Shown piece after piece: positions 6,525-14,723 of a stretch of DNA of 64,000 nucleotides (positions are counted from its first letter, which is position 1; every line of letters starts with the position of its first letter). Made by a program: the position numbers and the translations under genes. The DNA lies in contig JAFTFO010000018.1 in NCBI GenBank assembly GCA_017449495.1, positions 35,324-99,323 of the forward strand, read 5' to 3'. The stretch comes from Prevotella sp. Lineage in GTDB: Bacteria > Bacteroidota > Bacteroidia > Bacteroidales > Bacteroidaceae. The notes under the pieces are model-generated. The model ran no database searches. It was not told where the DNA came from and saw only the letters and a list, made by a program, of their open reading frames with translations.

Positions 6525-9500
6525 ATGAGGAAAGAAGTATTATTCTCTGTGATGCTACTGCTCGGCGCTGTGGGAGGACTGACGTTCTGCCCGGCCACCG
6601 CAAAGGCATCTGTGCAGCAGGACCAGACCATCAAGGTCAGCGGTCAGGTTGTTGATCAGTCAGGAGAGGCGCTCATTGGTGCCACCGTCAAGGTAAAGGG
6701 TGCTCAGACGGGTGCCATTACCGACTTCGACGGTAACTTCCAGCTGGATGCTCCTGCTAATGCTACGCTCGTAGTGAGCTATGTGGGTTACAAGGATCGT
6801 GAGGTTGCCGTACGCGGACGTGCGCTCCTGAATCAAATTGAATTAGAATCAGACGCCATGATGCTCGATCAGGTGGTTGTCGTGGGTTACGGTGTTCAGA
6901 AGAAGGCCGACCTGACGGGTTCGGTCAGTATCGTGAATGCTGACGAGCTGAAGCGCGTGTCTCACTCGAACATCTCGTCGATGCTCGAAGGTAAGGTGGC
7001 TGGTGTGCAGATCACTTCCGACGGTCAGCCCGGTGCCGACCCGCTGGTGCGTATCCGTGGTATCGGCTCTTTCGGTAGCACCGCTCCTCTGTATGTGATC
7101 GACGGTGTGCCTATGGGTACTTCGATCCGCGACTTCTCGCCGAACGATATCGAGACCATCCAGGTGCTGAAGGATGCTTCTGCCGGTGCCATCTACGGTT
7201 CTCGTGCTGCTAACGGTGTGGTGATCATCACGACCAAGGGCGGTAAGAAGGAGCAGCCTCTGAAGGTTGACTACAAGGGTTACTTCGGTGTCGACCAGAT
7301 CCAGAAGGATGTCTACGACCTGACGAACGCTGAGCAGTACAGCCGTTATCTCGGTATTGCTGCCGAGAATGCCGGTATCCCTGCTCCTGGCGGCTATACC
7401 AAGGGTGGTGACGGTTACTACCATTTCATGGACGGTACCGATACTGACTGGCTGAGTGAGGCCTTTAAGACGGGTATTCGCCAGAACCACAGCGTGAACC
7501 TGAGCGGTGGTGGCGTTAATAATACCTATAATATTAGTCTTGACTACTATAATCAGAAAGGTACGCTCGAGGGCGCAGGTCCTAACTTTGAGCGTTATAC
7601 GGCTCGTGTGAACAACACGATGGACACCAAGTTCATCAAGTTCCGCACCAGCCTCGTCTACTCGCACTCCGACCAGGACAACCTGGCTGTGTCGAACGCC
7701 AACGAGTATGTGCAGGGTCTGTATGGTAATCTGGGTAACGTGCTGGGTGGCGTGCTGAACATGCAGCCTACCATCAAGGCCTACGACGAGAGCACTTGGG
7801 TGCTCGACGACAAGGTGGGCTCGGCCAGCGGCTACCGCTACGATGCCTACGGCTATGGCGTGTACTACGACACCATCCACGGTGACATCTCGGCCATGAA
7901 CCCGCTGCTGGTGAACAATATGCTGACCCGTAACACGATCGTGGACCGTTTCGTGGGTACGGCTTCTGCCGATGTCGACCTGCTCGGCATGGTGGGCATC
8001 AAGAGCAAGAACCACCAGCTGACCTATAAGATCAACCTCTCTTACAGCACGACCTCTTGCAACGACAAGACTTGGATCCCCGCTTGGATTCAGAGTAACC
8101 GTGTGTATCTGGCTAAGGAGAACGAGCGCCTGACGAAGGCTCACCGCAAGTACACCGACGCCCTGATCGAGAACACGCTGACTTGGGACGGCACGATGGG
8201 CCTGCACCATGCTAACCTCGTGGTCGGTCAGACCTTCGAACAGGAGAACACCAACACGATGTCGGCCACTGGCGTGAACCTCTCCGAGCCTTACTTCCTG
8301 CAGTTGCAGAACGCCAGCTCTTGGAGTGCCGACAGTTATGAGTACAAGCACACGCTGGCATCTTACCTGGCTCGTCTGAACTACGACTACGACGGCAAGT
8401 ATCTCGTCTCAGGTATCGTACGCCGTGACGGTAGCTCTCGTCTGTCGAAGGACATCCGCTGGGATACCTTCACCTCTGTCTCTCTCGGCTGGCGCTTCGA
8501 TAAGGAGAAGTTCTTCCCCATCGACCGCGACATCGTGAACATGTTCAAGCTGCGCGCCAGCTATGGTGAGCTGGGTTACGAGGCTGCCGTGGGCGACTAC
8601 GCCATCAACGCTACTATGGCCCGTAACAACATGACCTACAGCTTCGGCAACCAGCCTATCACCGGTTCTGCCGTCTCGACCTTCGTGAACGAGAACCTGA
8701 CCTGGGAGAAGAGAAAGACCATGAACGTGGGTCTCGACCTCGCTTTCTTCAACAACCGCATCGAGTTCACTGCAGAGTGGTATAAGAACAAGTCGGAGGA
8801 CCTGCTCTATAACGTGCCCGTTCCTGCCAGCGCAGGTGTGGCCAACGCTTCTGTGACCATGAACGCCGCCTCGATGGAGAACAGCGGTTTCGAGTTCTCG
8901 GCTACCTATCGTAACCGTGACCACGCCCTGAAGCACGAGATCAGCGCCAACCTGAGCACCCTGAAGAACAAGGTGACCTCGCTCGGTTTCGGTACTGAGA
9001 AGTACATCACCGGCGCCTATATCACGGAGGTAGGTCAGGAAGTCGGTAAGTTCTACGGCTGGGACTATCAGGGCATCATCCGTACCCAGGAGCAACTTGA
9101 CGAGCTGAACGCCATCGCACAGGCCAAGGGCCTCGCTGAGTATCAGCCCGGTGCCCAGGTGGGTGACTGCTACTATCGCGACGTGAACGGCGACGGCCAG
9201 ATCAACGCCGACGACCAGACGGTGCTCGGCAGCGGCCTGCCCTCAGTGAACTTCGGTCTGAGCGCTCACTTAGAGTACGGTATCTTCGACCTGAGCATCT
9301 CGACCTTCGGTGCACTTGGCTACCACGTGACCGACTATCTCTACAACACACTGAACTCCAGCTACGGCTACGGCAACAAGGATGTGAACATCCTGAACGC
9401 CAACCAGTGGGACGGCTCAACCTACGTGAGCAGCATCCCCCGTACCTATCTGTCGAACAGCGCTACGCTGGGTTGGAACGACCTGTTCTGCGACCGTCAG

Positions 9501-9743
9501 ATCCAGAATGCCGCTTACTGGAAGATCGCCAATATCGAACTGGGTTGCAACCTGCCTAACAAGTGGTTTGCTAACTATGTCACCGGTGTCCGCGTCTATG
9601 TATCGGCACAGAACCTCTATACTTTCACTGGATATAAGGGCTACAACGTCGACTATGCCGGCGGTACCTTCACTCCGGGCTACAACTACTGCTCGTACCC
9701 GACGGCACGCAGCTTCATGGCCGGTCTGAACTTCACCTTCTGA
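6525..9743 (+). CDS. SusC-like TonB-dependent glycan importer, probable arabinan locus
   Basis: A 1072-residue outer-membrane receptor with signal peptide (to about residue 30), a carboxypeptidase-D-like regulatory domain (GEALIGATVKVKG, FDGNFQLDAP), a plug domain (QVVVVGYGVQKKADLTGSV, then APLYVIDGVP), and a 22-strand barrel ending in aromatic FMAGLNFTF. It imports oligosaccharides across the outer membrane using TonB energy, with SusD as lid. Codon choice is strongly biased, as in highly expressed genes. It starts a susC-susD-lipoprotein unit followed by GH43 genes; arabinan or arabino-oligosaccharides are the likely substrate, inferred from those enzymes. Confidence 0.95.
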   Translation: MRKEVLFSVMLLLGAVGGLTFCPATAKASVQQDQTIKVSGQVVDQSGEALIGATVKVKGAQTGAITDFDGNFQLDAPANATLVVSYVGYKDREVAVRGRALLNQIELESDAMMLDQVVVVGYGVQKKADLTGSVSIVNADELKRVSHSNISSMLEGKVAGVQITSDGQPGADPLVRIRGIGSFGSTAPLYVIDGVPMGTSIRDFSPNDIETIQVLKDASAGAIYGSRAANGVVIITTKGGKKEQPLKVDYKGYFGVDQIQKDVYDLTNAEQYSRYLGIAAENAGIPAPGGYTKGGDGYYHFMDGTDTDWLSEAFKTGIRQNHSVNLSGGGVNNTYNISLDYYNQKGTLEGAGPNFERYTARVNNTMDTKFIKFRTSLVYSHSDQDNLAVSNANEYVQGLYGNLGNVLGGVLNMQPTIKAYDESTWVLDDKVGSASGYRYDAYGYGVYYDTIHGDISAMNPLLVNNMLTRNTIVDRFVGTASADVDLLGMVGIKSKNHQLTYKINLSYSTTSCNDKTWIPAWIQSNRVYLAKENERLTKAHRKYTDALIENTLTWDGTMGLHHANLVVGQTFEQENTNTMSATGVNLSEPYFLQLQNASSWSADSYEYKHTLASYLARLNYDYDGKYLVSGIVRRDGSSRLSKDIRWDTFTSVSLGWRFDKEKFFPIDRDIVNMFKLRASYGELGYEAAVGDYAINATMARNNMTYSFGNQPITGSAVSTFVNENLTWEKRKTMNVGLDLAFFNNRIEFTAEWYKNKSEDLLYNVPVPASAGVANASVTMNAASMENSGFEFSATYRNRDHALKHEISANLSTLKNKVTSLGFGTEKYITGAYITEVGQEVGKFYGWDYQGIIRTQEQLDELNAIAQAKGLAEYQPGAQVGDCYYRDVNGDGQINADDQTVLGSGLPSVNFGLSAHLEYGIFDLSISTFGALGYHVTDYLYNTLNSSYGYGNKDVNILNANQWDGSTYVSSIPRTYLSNSATLGWNDLFCDRQIQNAAYWKIANIELGCNLPNKWFANYVTGVRVYVSAQNLYTFTGYKGYNVDYAGGTFTPGYNYCSYPTARSFMAGLNFTF

Positions 9744-9782
9744 TGAAGAATGAAAGAATGAAAAAATGAAAAAATGAAATAA
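9744..9782. repeat. octanucleotide spacer tract between susC and susD
   Basis: Directly after the susC stop the sequence is built of 8-nt units TGAAAGAA, TGAAAAAA, TGAAAAAA, TGAAATAA (9751-9782), preceded by TGAAGAA. It resembles the tracts at 1447 and 30111. Confidence 0.85.
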
Positions 9783-9795
9783 ATAAGAATACGAT

Positions 9796-11541
9796 ATGAA
9801 ACTATATAGAATTTCCTTTGCTCTTCTGCTGGGTCTTGGTACTCTCACATCGTGCGAAGACAAGTTGGACGTACAGAACCCCAACCAGCAGACGACAGCT
9901 ACATTCGGTTATACGGCCGAAGAACTGGAGGAGAATGTGATTGCCGCTTACAACCACATTCGTATGGAGGGAACCTACGCCCGTGTAGGCTATACGCTCG
10001 ACGTTTGCCGCGGTGATGAGGTCTGGAATTCGTCGCAGGTATGGTATATGCCGTTCGACGACCTGAACGCTCCCTTTACCGACGAGATCGGCCAGTGGTC
10101 TTGGCGCGACTGGTACTACACGATCAATGTATGTAACTATACGCTCTCTCGTTGTGGCGATGACAACAGCGCCCTGAACGATCAGATGAAGCGCATCAAG
10201 GGACAGATGCTGTTCCTGCGCGGTCTGGCTTACTATAATCTGACGGGTTACTATCAGAACCCCATCCTGATTACGGACTACAACACTTATTCTACCCTCG
10301 ACGGTCTGTATGGCACGAACAGCACATACGACGAGGCTTGGGATCAGGTGGAGGCTGACCTCTCTGAGGCCATGACGCTGCTGCCTACCCGTGATGCCGG
10401 TGGTGAGTGGGCCAAGGGTCGTGCTACCAGCGGTGCTGCTGCCGGCTACTATGCCCGCGCCCTGATGATGCGCCACAAGTACAGTGAGGCACTCACCGTG
10501 CTGAAGGATATCATCAACGGTCGCTACGGCACCTATAAACTGATGGCTAACTACGGTGACAACTTCCGTGAGGGTCCTGCCTACGAGAACAACGACGAGA
10601 GCCTCTTCGAGATCCAGTATCTGGACTACGGTTCTCAGGGTACCGACGACGAGTGGACACCGGTGAACACCAGTCCGAACGCCACTCAGGGTCACGCCAT
10701 CGAGAGTAACTACGGTCCTGGCGACTGCGGTGGCTGGGCTGACCTCTCCGCTTCTCCCTGGCTCTACAACCTCTTCAAGGCAGAGCGCACTACCAGCGGT
10801 TCTCTCGACCCGCGCCTCTACTGGACCATCGGCACCTATGAGCCCGAGTGGGAAGGCTTCGAGTACGGTAATGTCAGCTACACCCTGCCCATCTCTCCCG
10901 ATGAGCCCGTTGTGACCAACAATAACTATGGTGGTCTGCCTATCGCTAAGCACACCAACCTGCGCACTGGTCTCTACGACAAGGTGGTGACTGGTCTGCA
11001 CTGCGGTATCAACCTGCGCATGATGCGCTACAGCGACGTGCTGCTCCGTGCTGCTGAGTGCGAGAATGAGGTCAACGGCCCGACACAGCAGGCTATCGAC
11101 TGGATCAACCAGGTGCGCAACCGTGCCGGTCTGGCTAACCTGAGCCTTTCTGACTTCAGCGGCAATGCCGATAAGCTCTTTGAGCAGATTGCCAACGTGG
11201 AGCGCCCGAAGGAGTTCGGCTGTGAGTTCGGTCGTGGCTTCGACCTGGTTCGCTGGGGATTCTTCTATAGCAATGATCGTCTGCAGCAGATCAAGGAACA
11301 TGGCACCTTCCGTCGTACCAACGACAGGACGAGGGTGAAGGAGAGCGTCAGCTATTCTGAGGTAGGCAACGATCCTGAACTGAAGAGTTCTTACGACAGC
11401 TGGATCCAGGGTCATGAGTTCTTCCCCATCTATCAGGGTACGCTGAATGACAACCCCAACCTGAATGGTAACTCTGCTAATAACAGCTCCAGCAATGCTG
11501 ACCAGCTCTACGGCCCAGTACACCCTGTGGTGAACCTCTGA
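9796..11541 (+). CDS. SusD-like surface glycan-binding lipoprotein
   Basis: A 581-residue RagB/SusD family lipoprotein. The signal peptide ends in a lipobox (LGTLTSC, Cys20). The TPR-rich N-terminal half (NVIAAYNHIR, then FLRGLAYYNLTGYYQNP) and the C-terminal SusD segment (LLRAAECENEV, WINQVRNRAGL, FGRGFDLVRWG) are clear. It sits on the cell surface as the lid of the SusC pore and binds the incoming glycan. It lies 52 bp after susC and is certainly co-transcribed with it. Confidence 0.95.
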   Translation: MKLYRISFALLLGLGTLTSCEDKLDVQNPNQQTTATFGYTAEELEENVIAAYNHIRMEGTYARVGYTLDVCRGDEVWNSSQVWYMPFDDLNAPFTDEIGQWSWRDWYYTINVCNYTLSRCGDDNSALNDQMKRIKGQMLFLRGLAYYNLTGYYQNPILITDYNTYSTLDGLYGTNSTYDEAWDQVEADLSEAMTLLPTRDAGGEWAKGRATSGAAAGYYARALMMRHKYSEALTVLKDIINGRYGTYKLMANYGDNFREGPAYENNDESLFEIQYLDYGSQGTDDEWTPVNTSPNATQGHAIESNYGPGDCGGWADLSASPWLYNLFKAERTTSGSLDPRLYWTIGTYEPEWEGFEYGNVSYTLPISPDEPVVTNNNYGGLPIAKHTNLRTGLYDKVVTGLHCGINLRMMRYSDVLLRAAECENEVNGPTQQAIDWINQVRNRAGLANLSLSDFSGNADKLFEQIANVERPKEFGCEFGRGFDLVRWGFFYSNDRLQQIKEHGTFRRTNDRTRVKESVSYSEVGNDPELKSSYDSWIQGHEFFPIYQGTLNDNPNLNGNSANNSSSNADQLYGPVHPVVNL

Positions 11542-11544
11542 TAT

Positions 11545-11576
11545 AGGTAAAAAGGTAAAAAAGTAAAAAAGTAAAA
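11545..11576. repeat. octanucleotide spacer tract after susD
   Basis: Four 8-nt units AGGTAAAA, AGGTAAAA, AAGTAAAA, AAGTAAAA fill the susD-to-lipoprotein spacer. Confidence 0.85.
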
Positions 11577-11586
11577 AGATACAATT

Positions 11587-13509
11587 ATGAAATACAATAA
11601 AATAGCAACCGCTTTCTGTGCAGCAGCCCTGGGCCTGCTGTCGCTGACGAGCTGCGAGGGCGGTGACTTATTCAGCATAGATTCTCCCGACTGGCTTTCT
11701 TCAAAGGCTGACTCTATCGCTGCCGAGAAAGCTGCCAACCAGGGAGGTGAAGAGGAAATCGAAGGCCTCGAGGAAGATGTGTACACCATCGGTGCCACCG
11801 ACTACAGCACTGGCTGGTGGGCTCAGTTCACCAAGTATTATCAGATTCCCGAGGGCGGCAAGTGGGTGGCCCAGTTCAACCTGAACATCAACCCCGCTGC
11901 CACGAATACCTACAAGAACTTCGCTATGATCATCTGTAACGATGAGGACCGTGGCGCAGCTAACTATACAGAGTATGGTGCTATCCGCTATGACTATCAG
12001 CCGAGCGGTAACTCCGAGTGGGGTGACCATATCGACCGTAGCCTCGCAACGAGTGACCTGGAGTTCCAGACCGATACCGACACGGGTGTCGACAAGCTCG
12101 GTGGTAAGGTGACGCTGACCGTAGACCGCTCTGAGGGCGGACTGCTGGTGACCATGACTAACGGTACTGTCACCAAGACCTATACGCAGAAGACTCCATT
12201 AGTGAACCTCAATGCCGATCAGAGCAACACAAATATCCGTTGCTTCCTCGTTCCTGAGGGATCGTATATCAGCTTCATTGGCAGTACCATCGAGCCGATC
12301 GGTGGCTTCACCTCTAAGGAGGACAAGCAGCCGCTGTCGATGACCCTCAACGGTGTGCCCAAGAAGGTGCTCCAGGGTGCTACGTTAGAAGAGGCCTTTG
12401 CCAACGTCACCGCTACCATCCAGTTCGAGCAGGAGGTATCTGCAACGGTGAAGTACGAGGACCTGACCTTCCAGGCTGTTCCCGACATGATGTCATTAGG
12501 TAAGAAGACCCTCATCGCCGCTTATGCCAAGACCTATAAGGGCGAGGGCGCTGCAGCTCCCGTCATCGGTACGGCTGAGTTCGAGGTGGTCGACAAGATG
12601 TACACCACCCTCGGTGCTACCGACAACTCTACCGGTTGGTGGGGCGCTCACTCCGAGAACATCAAGGTGGCTCCGAATGAGACATACGTCAGCAGCTTCA
12701 CCAACTACACCAGTGGTGCCAACAACTGGAACAACTTCGTGGTGGTGCTCTGCCGTGAGGATAACACTGAGTTCGCTGTGGTACGTGCCGACAACTTCGG
12801 TTGGGGCGAGGGTTATGAGAACAATCCTAACCTGTGGCTCAGCGGTGGTCAGGCTGACTGGGGTGCATGGCTCGCTGCTATGGACGGTGCCAAGGTGACC
12901 GTAGCCGTGACTAACAACGGTGATGGTTCTGCCGACGTTCTGGCTACGATGGAAGGCAACGACGGTAACGTCTACACCCAGGAGTATAAGGGTATCAACA
13001 TCGATCCCGAGGACTTCTACTTCCGCTATACGGTTGACGGCTGCCACCTCGAGTTCGACAACGTGCTGGGTGAGGAAGATAACTCTTCCGGCTGGTGGTC
13101 TGCTCACTCCACCATGCTGAACGTGCCCGTCGGCAAGACGGTCAGCACTCGCATCAGGAACTACACCAGCGGTGATAACAACTGGAACAACTTCGTGGTA
13201 GTGCTCACCCGTGAGGATAACACCGAGTATGCTGTGGTACGTGCCGACAACTTCGGCTGGGGCGACAGTTACGGCGCTTGCACGCCGATCGGTACGCAGG
13301 GCGACTGGGCTACATGGCTCGCTGCTATGGACGAGGCACTGGTAACCGTCTCTGTGACCAACAACGGTGGTTCGGTAGACATCAAGTGCGTCATGCTCGG
13401 CAACGACGGTAACACCTACACGCAGGACTACATCGGCATCAGTCCTACCGACGGCGACGATGTGTTCTTCCGCTTCACAGTGGATGGCTGCCACATGGTG
13501 TTTGAATAA
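11587..13509 (+). CDS. Surface glycan-binding lipoprotein with three tandem domains (SusE/F position)
   Basis: A 640-residue lipoprotein (lipobox LSLTSC, Cys23). It contains a first domain at about 66-230, an Ig-like linker domain at about 233-336, and two further copies of the first domain at about 339-490 and 491-640. Copies share the pattern D-x-S-x-GWW, NYTSG-x-NNWNNFVVVL, REDNT-E-(F/Y)AVVRADNFGWG and end VDGCH-x-x-F. Copies 2 and 3 are much closer to each other than to copy 1. Tryptophan-rich beta-domains in this position usually bind polysaccharide at the cell surface. I do not recognise the domain family; the binding role is inferred from position and architecture. Confidence 0.85.
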   Translation: MKYNKIATAFCAAALGLLSLTSCEGGDLFSIDSPDWLSSKADSIAAEKAANQGGEEEIEGLEEDVYTIGATDYSTGWWAQFTKYYQIPEGGKWVAQFNLNINPAATNTYKNFAMIICNDEDRGAANYTEYGAIRYDYQPSGNSEWGDHIDRSLATSDLEFQTDTDTGVDKLGGKVTLTVDRSEGGLLVTMTNGTVTKTYTQKTPLVNLNADQSNTNIRCFLVPEGSYISFIGSTIEPIGGFTSKEDKQPLSMTLNGVPKKVLQGATLEEAFANVTATIQFEQEVSATVKYEDLTFQAVPDMMSLGKKTLIAAYAKTYKGEGAAAPVIGTAEFEVVDKMYTTLGATDNSTGWWGAHSENIKVAPNETYVSSFTNYTSGANNWNNFVVVLCREDNTEFAVVRADNFGWGEGYENNPNLWLSGGQADWGAWLAAMDGAKVTVAVTNNGDGSADVLATMEGNDGNVYTQEYKGINIDPEDFYFRYTVDGCHLEFDNVLGEEDNSSGWWSAHSTMLNVPVGKTVSTRIRNYTSGDNNWNNFVVVLTREDNTEYAVVRADNFGWGDSYGACTPIGTQGDWATWLAAMDEALVTVSVTNNGGSVDIKCVMLGNDGNTYTQDYIGISPTDGDDVFFRFTVDGCHMVFE

Positions 13510-13554
13510 CCCTACGATTCCACATGATTTAAATACATAGTATTTCTATGAATA

Positions 13555-13592
13555 GGGGGCGGACTTTGCGAAGCCCGCCCCCTTTACTTTCT
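13555..13592 (+). terminator. strong intrinsic terminator inside the glycan locus
   Basis: GGGGGCGGACTT pairs with AAGCCCGCCCCC (12 bp, one mismatch) around a TGCG loop, followed by TTTACTTTCTT. It separates the susCD-lipoprotein genes from the first GH43 gene. Partial read-through would give more binding and transport protein than enzyme (inference). Confidence 0.9.
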
Positions 13593-13611
13593 TCCTAACA
13601 TACTGTAAGAT

Positions 13612-14703
13612 ATGAAAGCGAAAACAATATTGTGGTCGCTGGCAGCCCTCTTTGTCTCTACTCAGGCGGTCGCCCAGCCTCGCCACTTCAATAGAACCGA
13701 CTTCCAGACGGACATGCCGATGGTCCACGACCCGGTGATGGCCTGTGAAGATAGTACATATCATATCTTCGCTACGGGCATGGGCATCCAGCACATGACC
13801 TCAAAGGACCGCAAGACCTGGACGGTGAAGGCAGACCCCGTGATGAGTGTCATCCCCAAGTGGACGCACGACTCCGTGCCCGGCTTTACCCATCATGTGT
13901 GGGCACCCGATGTCATCAGGTGGCACGGCAAGTGGTGGCTCGCCTATAGCTGTTCTACCTTCGGGCGCAACGGCTCGGCCATCGGACTGCTCTCCTGTCG
14001 TTCCTTAGCCTCTGGCCTGTGGGACGACGAGGGGTGTATCGTCACCTCCCGTGAAGGTCGTGACAACTGGAACGCCATCGACCCCAACTTCGTCATCGAC
14101 GACCAGGACCAGCCTTGGCTCGTGTGGGGCTCCTTCTGGGACGGCATCCAACTCGTGCGCCTCGACACTACCATGCATGTGGCTGTGTCACAGCCGCTTG
14201 CCTCTGGCGCTTCACATCGTGAGGTGCCCCGTACCATCGCCCGTCGGTTCAACCTCAACGTTCCCGACGGAAAGAATACCCTCGCCGTGAATCCTAACCC
14301 GCCCAAGAACCCGACGTCAGACTTCGCCGGTCCCAATGCCATCGAGGCCCCGTTTATCTTCAAGCACGACGGGTGGTACTATCTCTTCGTGTCGTGGGAC
14401 TACTGCTGTCAGGGTTCCAAGAGCAATTACCGTGTAGCCGTAGGTCGCAGCCGTTCTGTCGAAGGCCCCTATCTCGACAGCAAGGGTGTTGACATGCGTG
14501 ACGGTGGAGGAAACATCTTCCTCGAAGGTGACAAGAAAGAGTATGAGGCTGCCGGCCACTGCGCCGCCTACCACCTCGACGATCAGGACATCTTCATCTG
14601 TCACGGCTATAGTGTCGCCCAGCAGGGTGCCTCTGTCCTCATCCAGCGTCCCATCCTCTGGACATCCGACGGGTGGCCAACGTTGGCTAACGTTGGCAAT
14701 TGA
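13612..14703 (+). CDS. GH43 endo-alpha-1,5-L-arabinanase-like enzyme
   Basis: A 363-residue secreted five-bladed propeller of the GH43_5 or similar arabinanase type. The signal peptide ends near AVAQ. The catalytic triad is visible as base Asp40 (MVHDPVM), pKa-modulating Asp157 (NAIDPNF) and acid Glu245 (AIEAPF), with the family motifs HHVWAPDV and KSNYRVAVGRS. It should cut the alpha-1,5-arabinan backbone, in the periplasm or on the surface. It follows the internal terminator with no obvious own promoter, so it probably depends on read-through. It has no extra domains. Confidence 0.9.
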   Translation: MKAKTILWSLAALFVSTQAVAQPRHFNRTDFQTDMPMVHDPVMACEDSTYHIFATGMGIQHMTSKDRKTWTVKADPVMSVIPKWTHDSVPGFTHHVWAPDVIRWHGKWWLAYSCSTFGRNGSAIGLLSCRSLASGLWDDEGCIVTSREGRDNWNAIDPNFVIDDQDQPWLVWGSFWDGIQLVRLDTTMHVAVSQPLASGASHREVPRTIARRFNLNVPDGKNTLAVNPNPPKNPTSDFAGPNAIEAPFIFKHDGWYYLFVSWDYCCQGSKSNYRVAVGRSRSVEGPYLDSKGVDMRDGGGNIFLEGDKKEYEAAGHCAAYHLDDQDIFICHGYSVAQQGASVLIQRPILWTSDGWPTLANVGN

Positions 14704-14723
14704 CAATTGATAATTGAAAATTT
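14696..14723. repeat. heptanucleotide tract over stop codon and spacer
   Basis: Four 7-nt units GCAATTG, ACAATTG, ATAATTG, AAAATTT cover the stop codon of the first GH43 gene and end exactly at the ATG of the next. Confidence 0.9.

Noticed and set aside
6849-8351. 500-codon minus-strand open frame antisense to susC
   Set aside because: Same reason: complementary frame of a GC-rich, biased gene with no recognisable protein features.
9802-11523. 573-codon minus-strand open frame antisense to susD
   Set aside because: It is a shadow of the strongly codon-biased susD gene. The translation has no domain, signal or low-complexity break, and the plus-strand protein is unmistakable.
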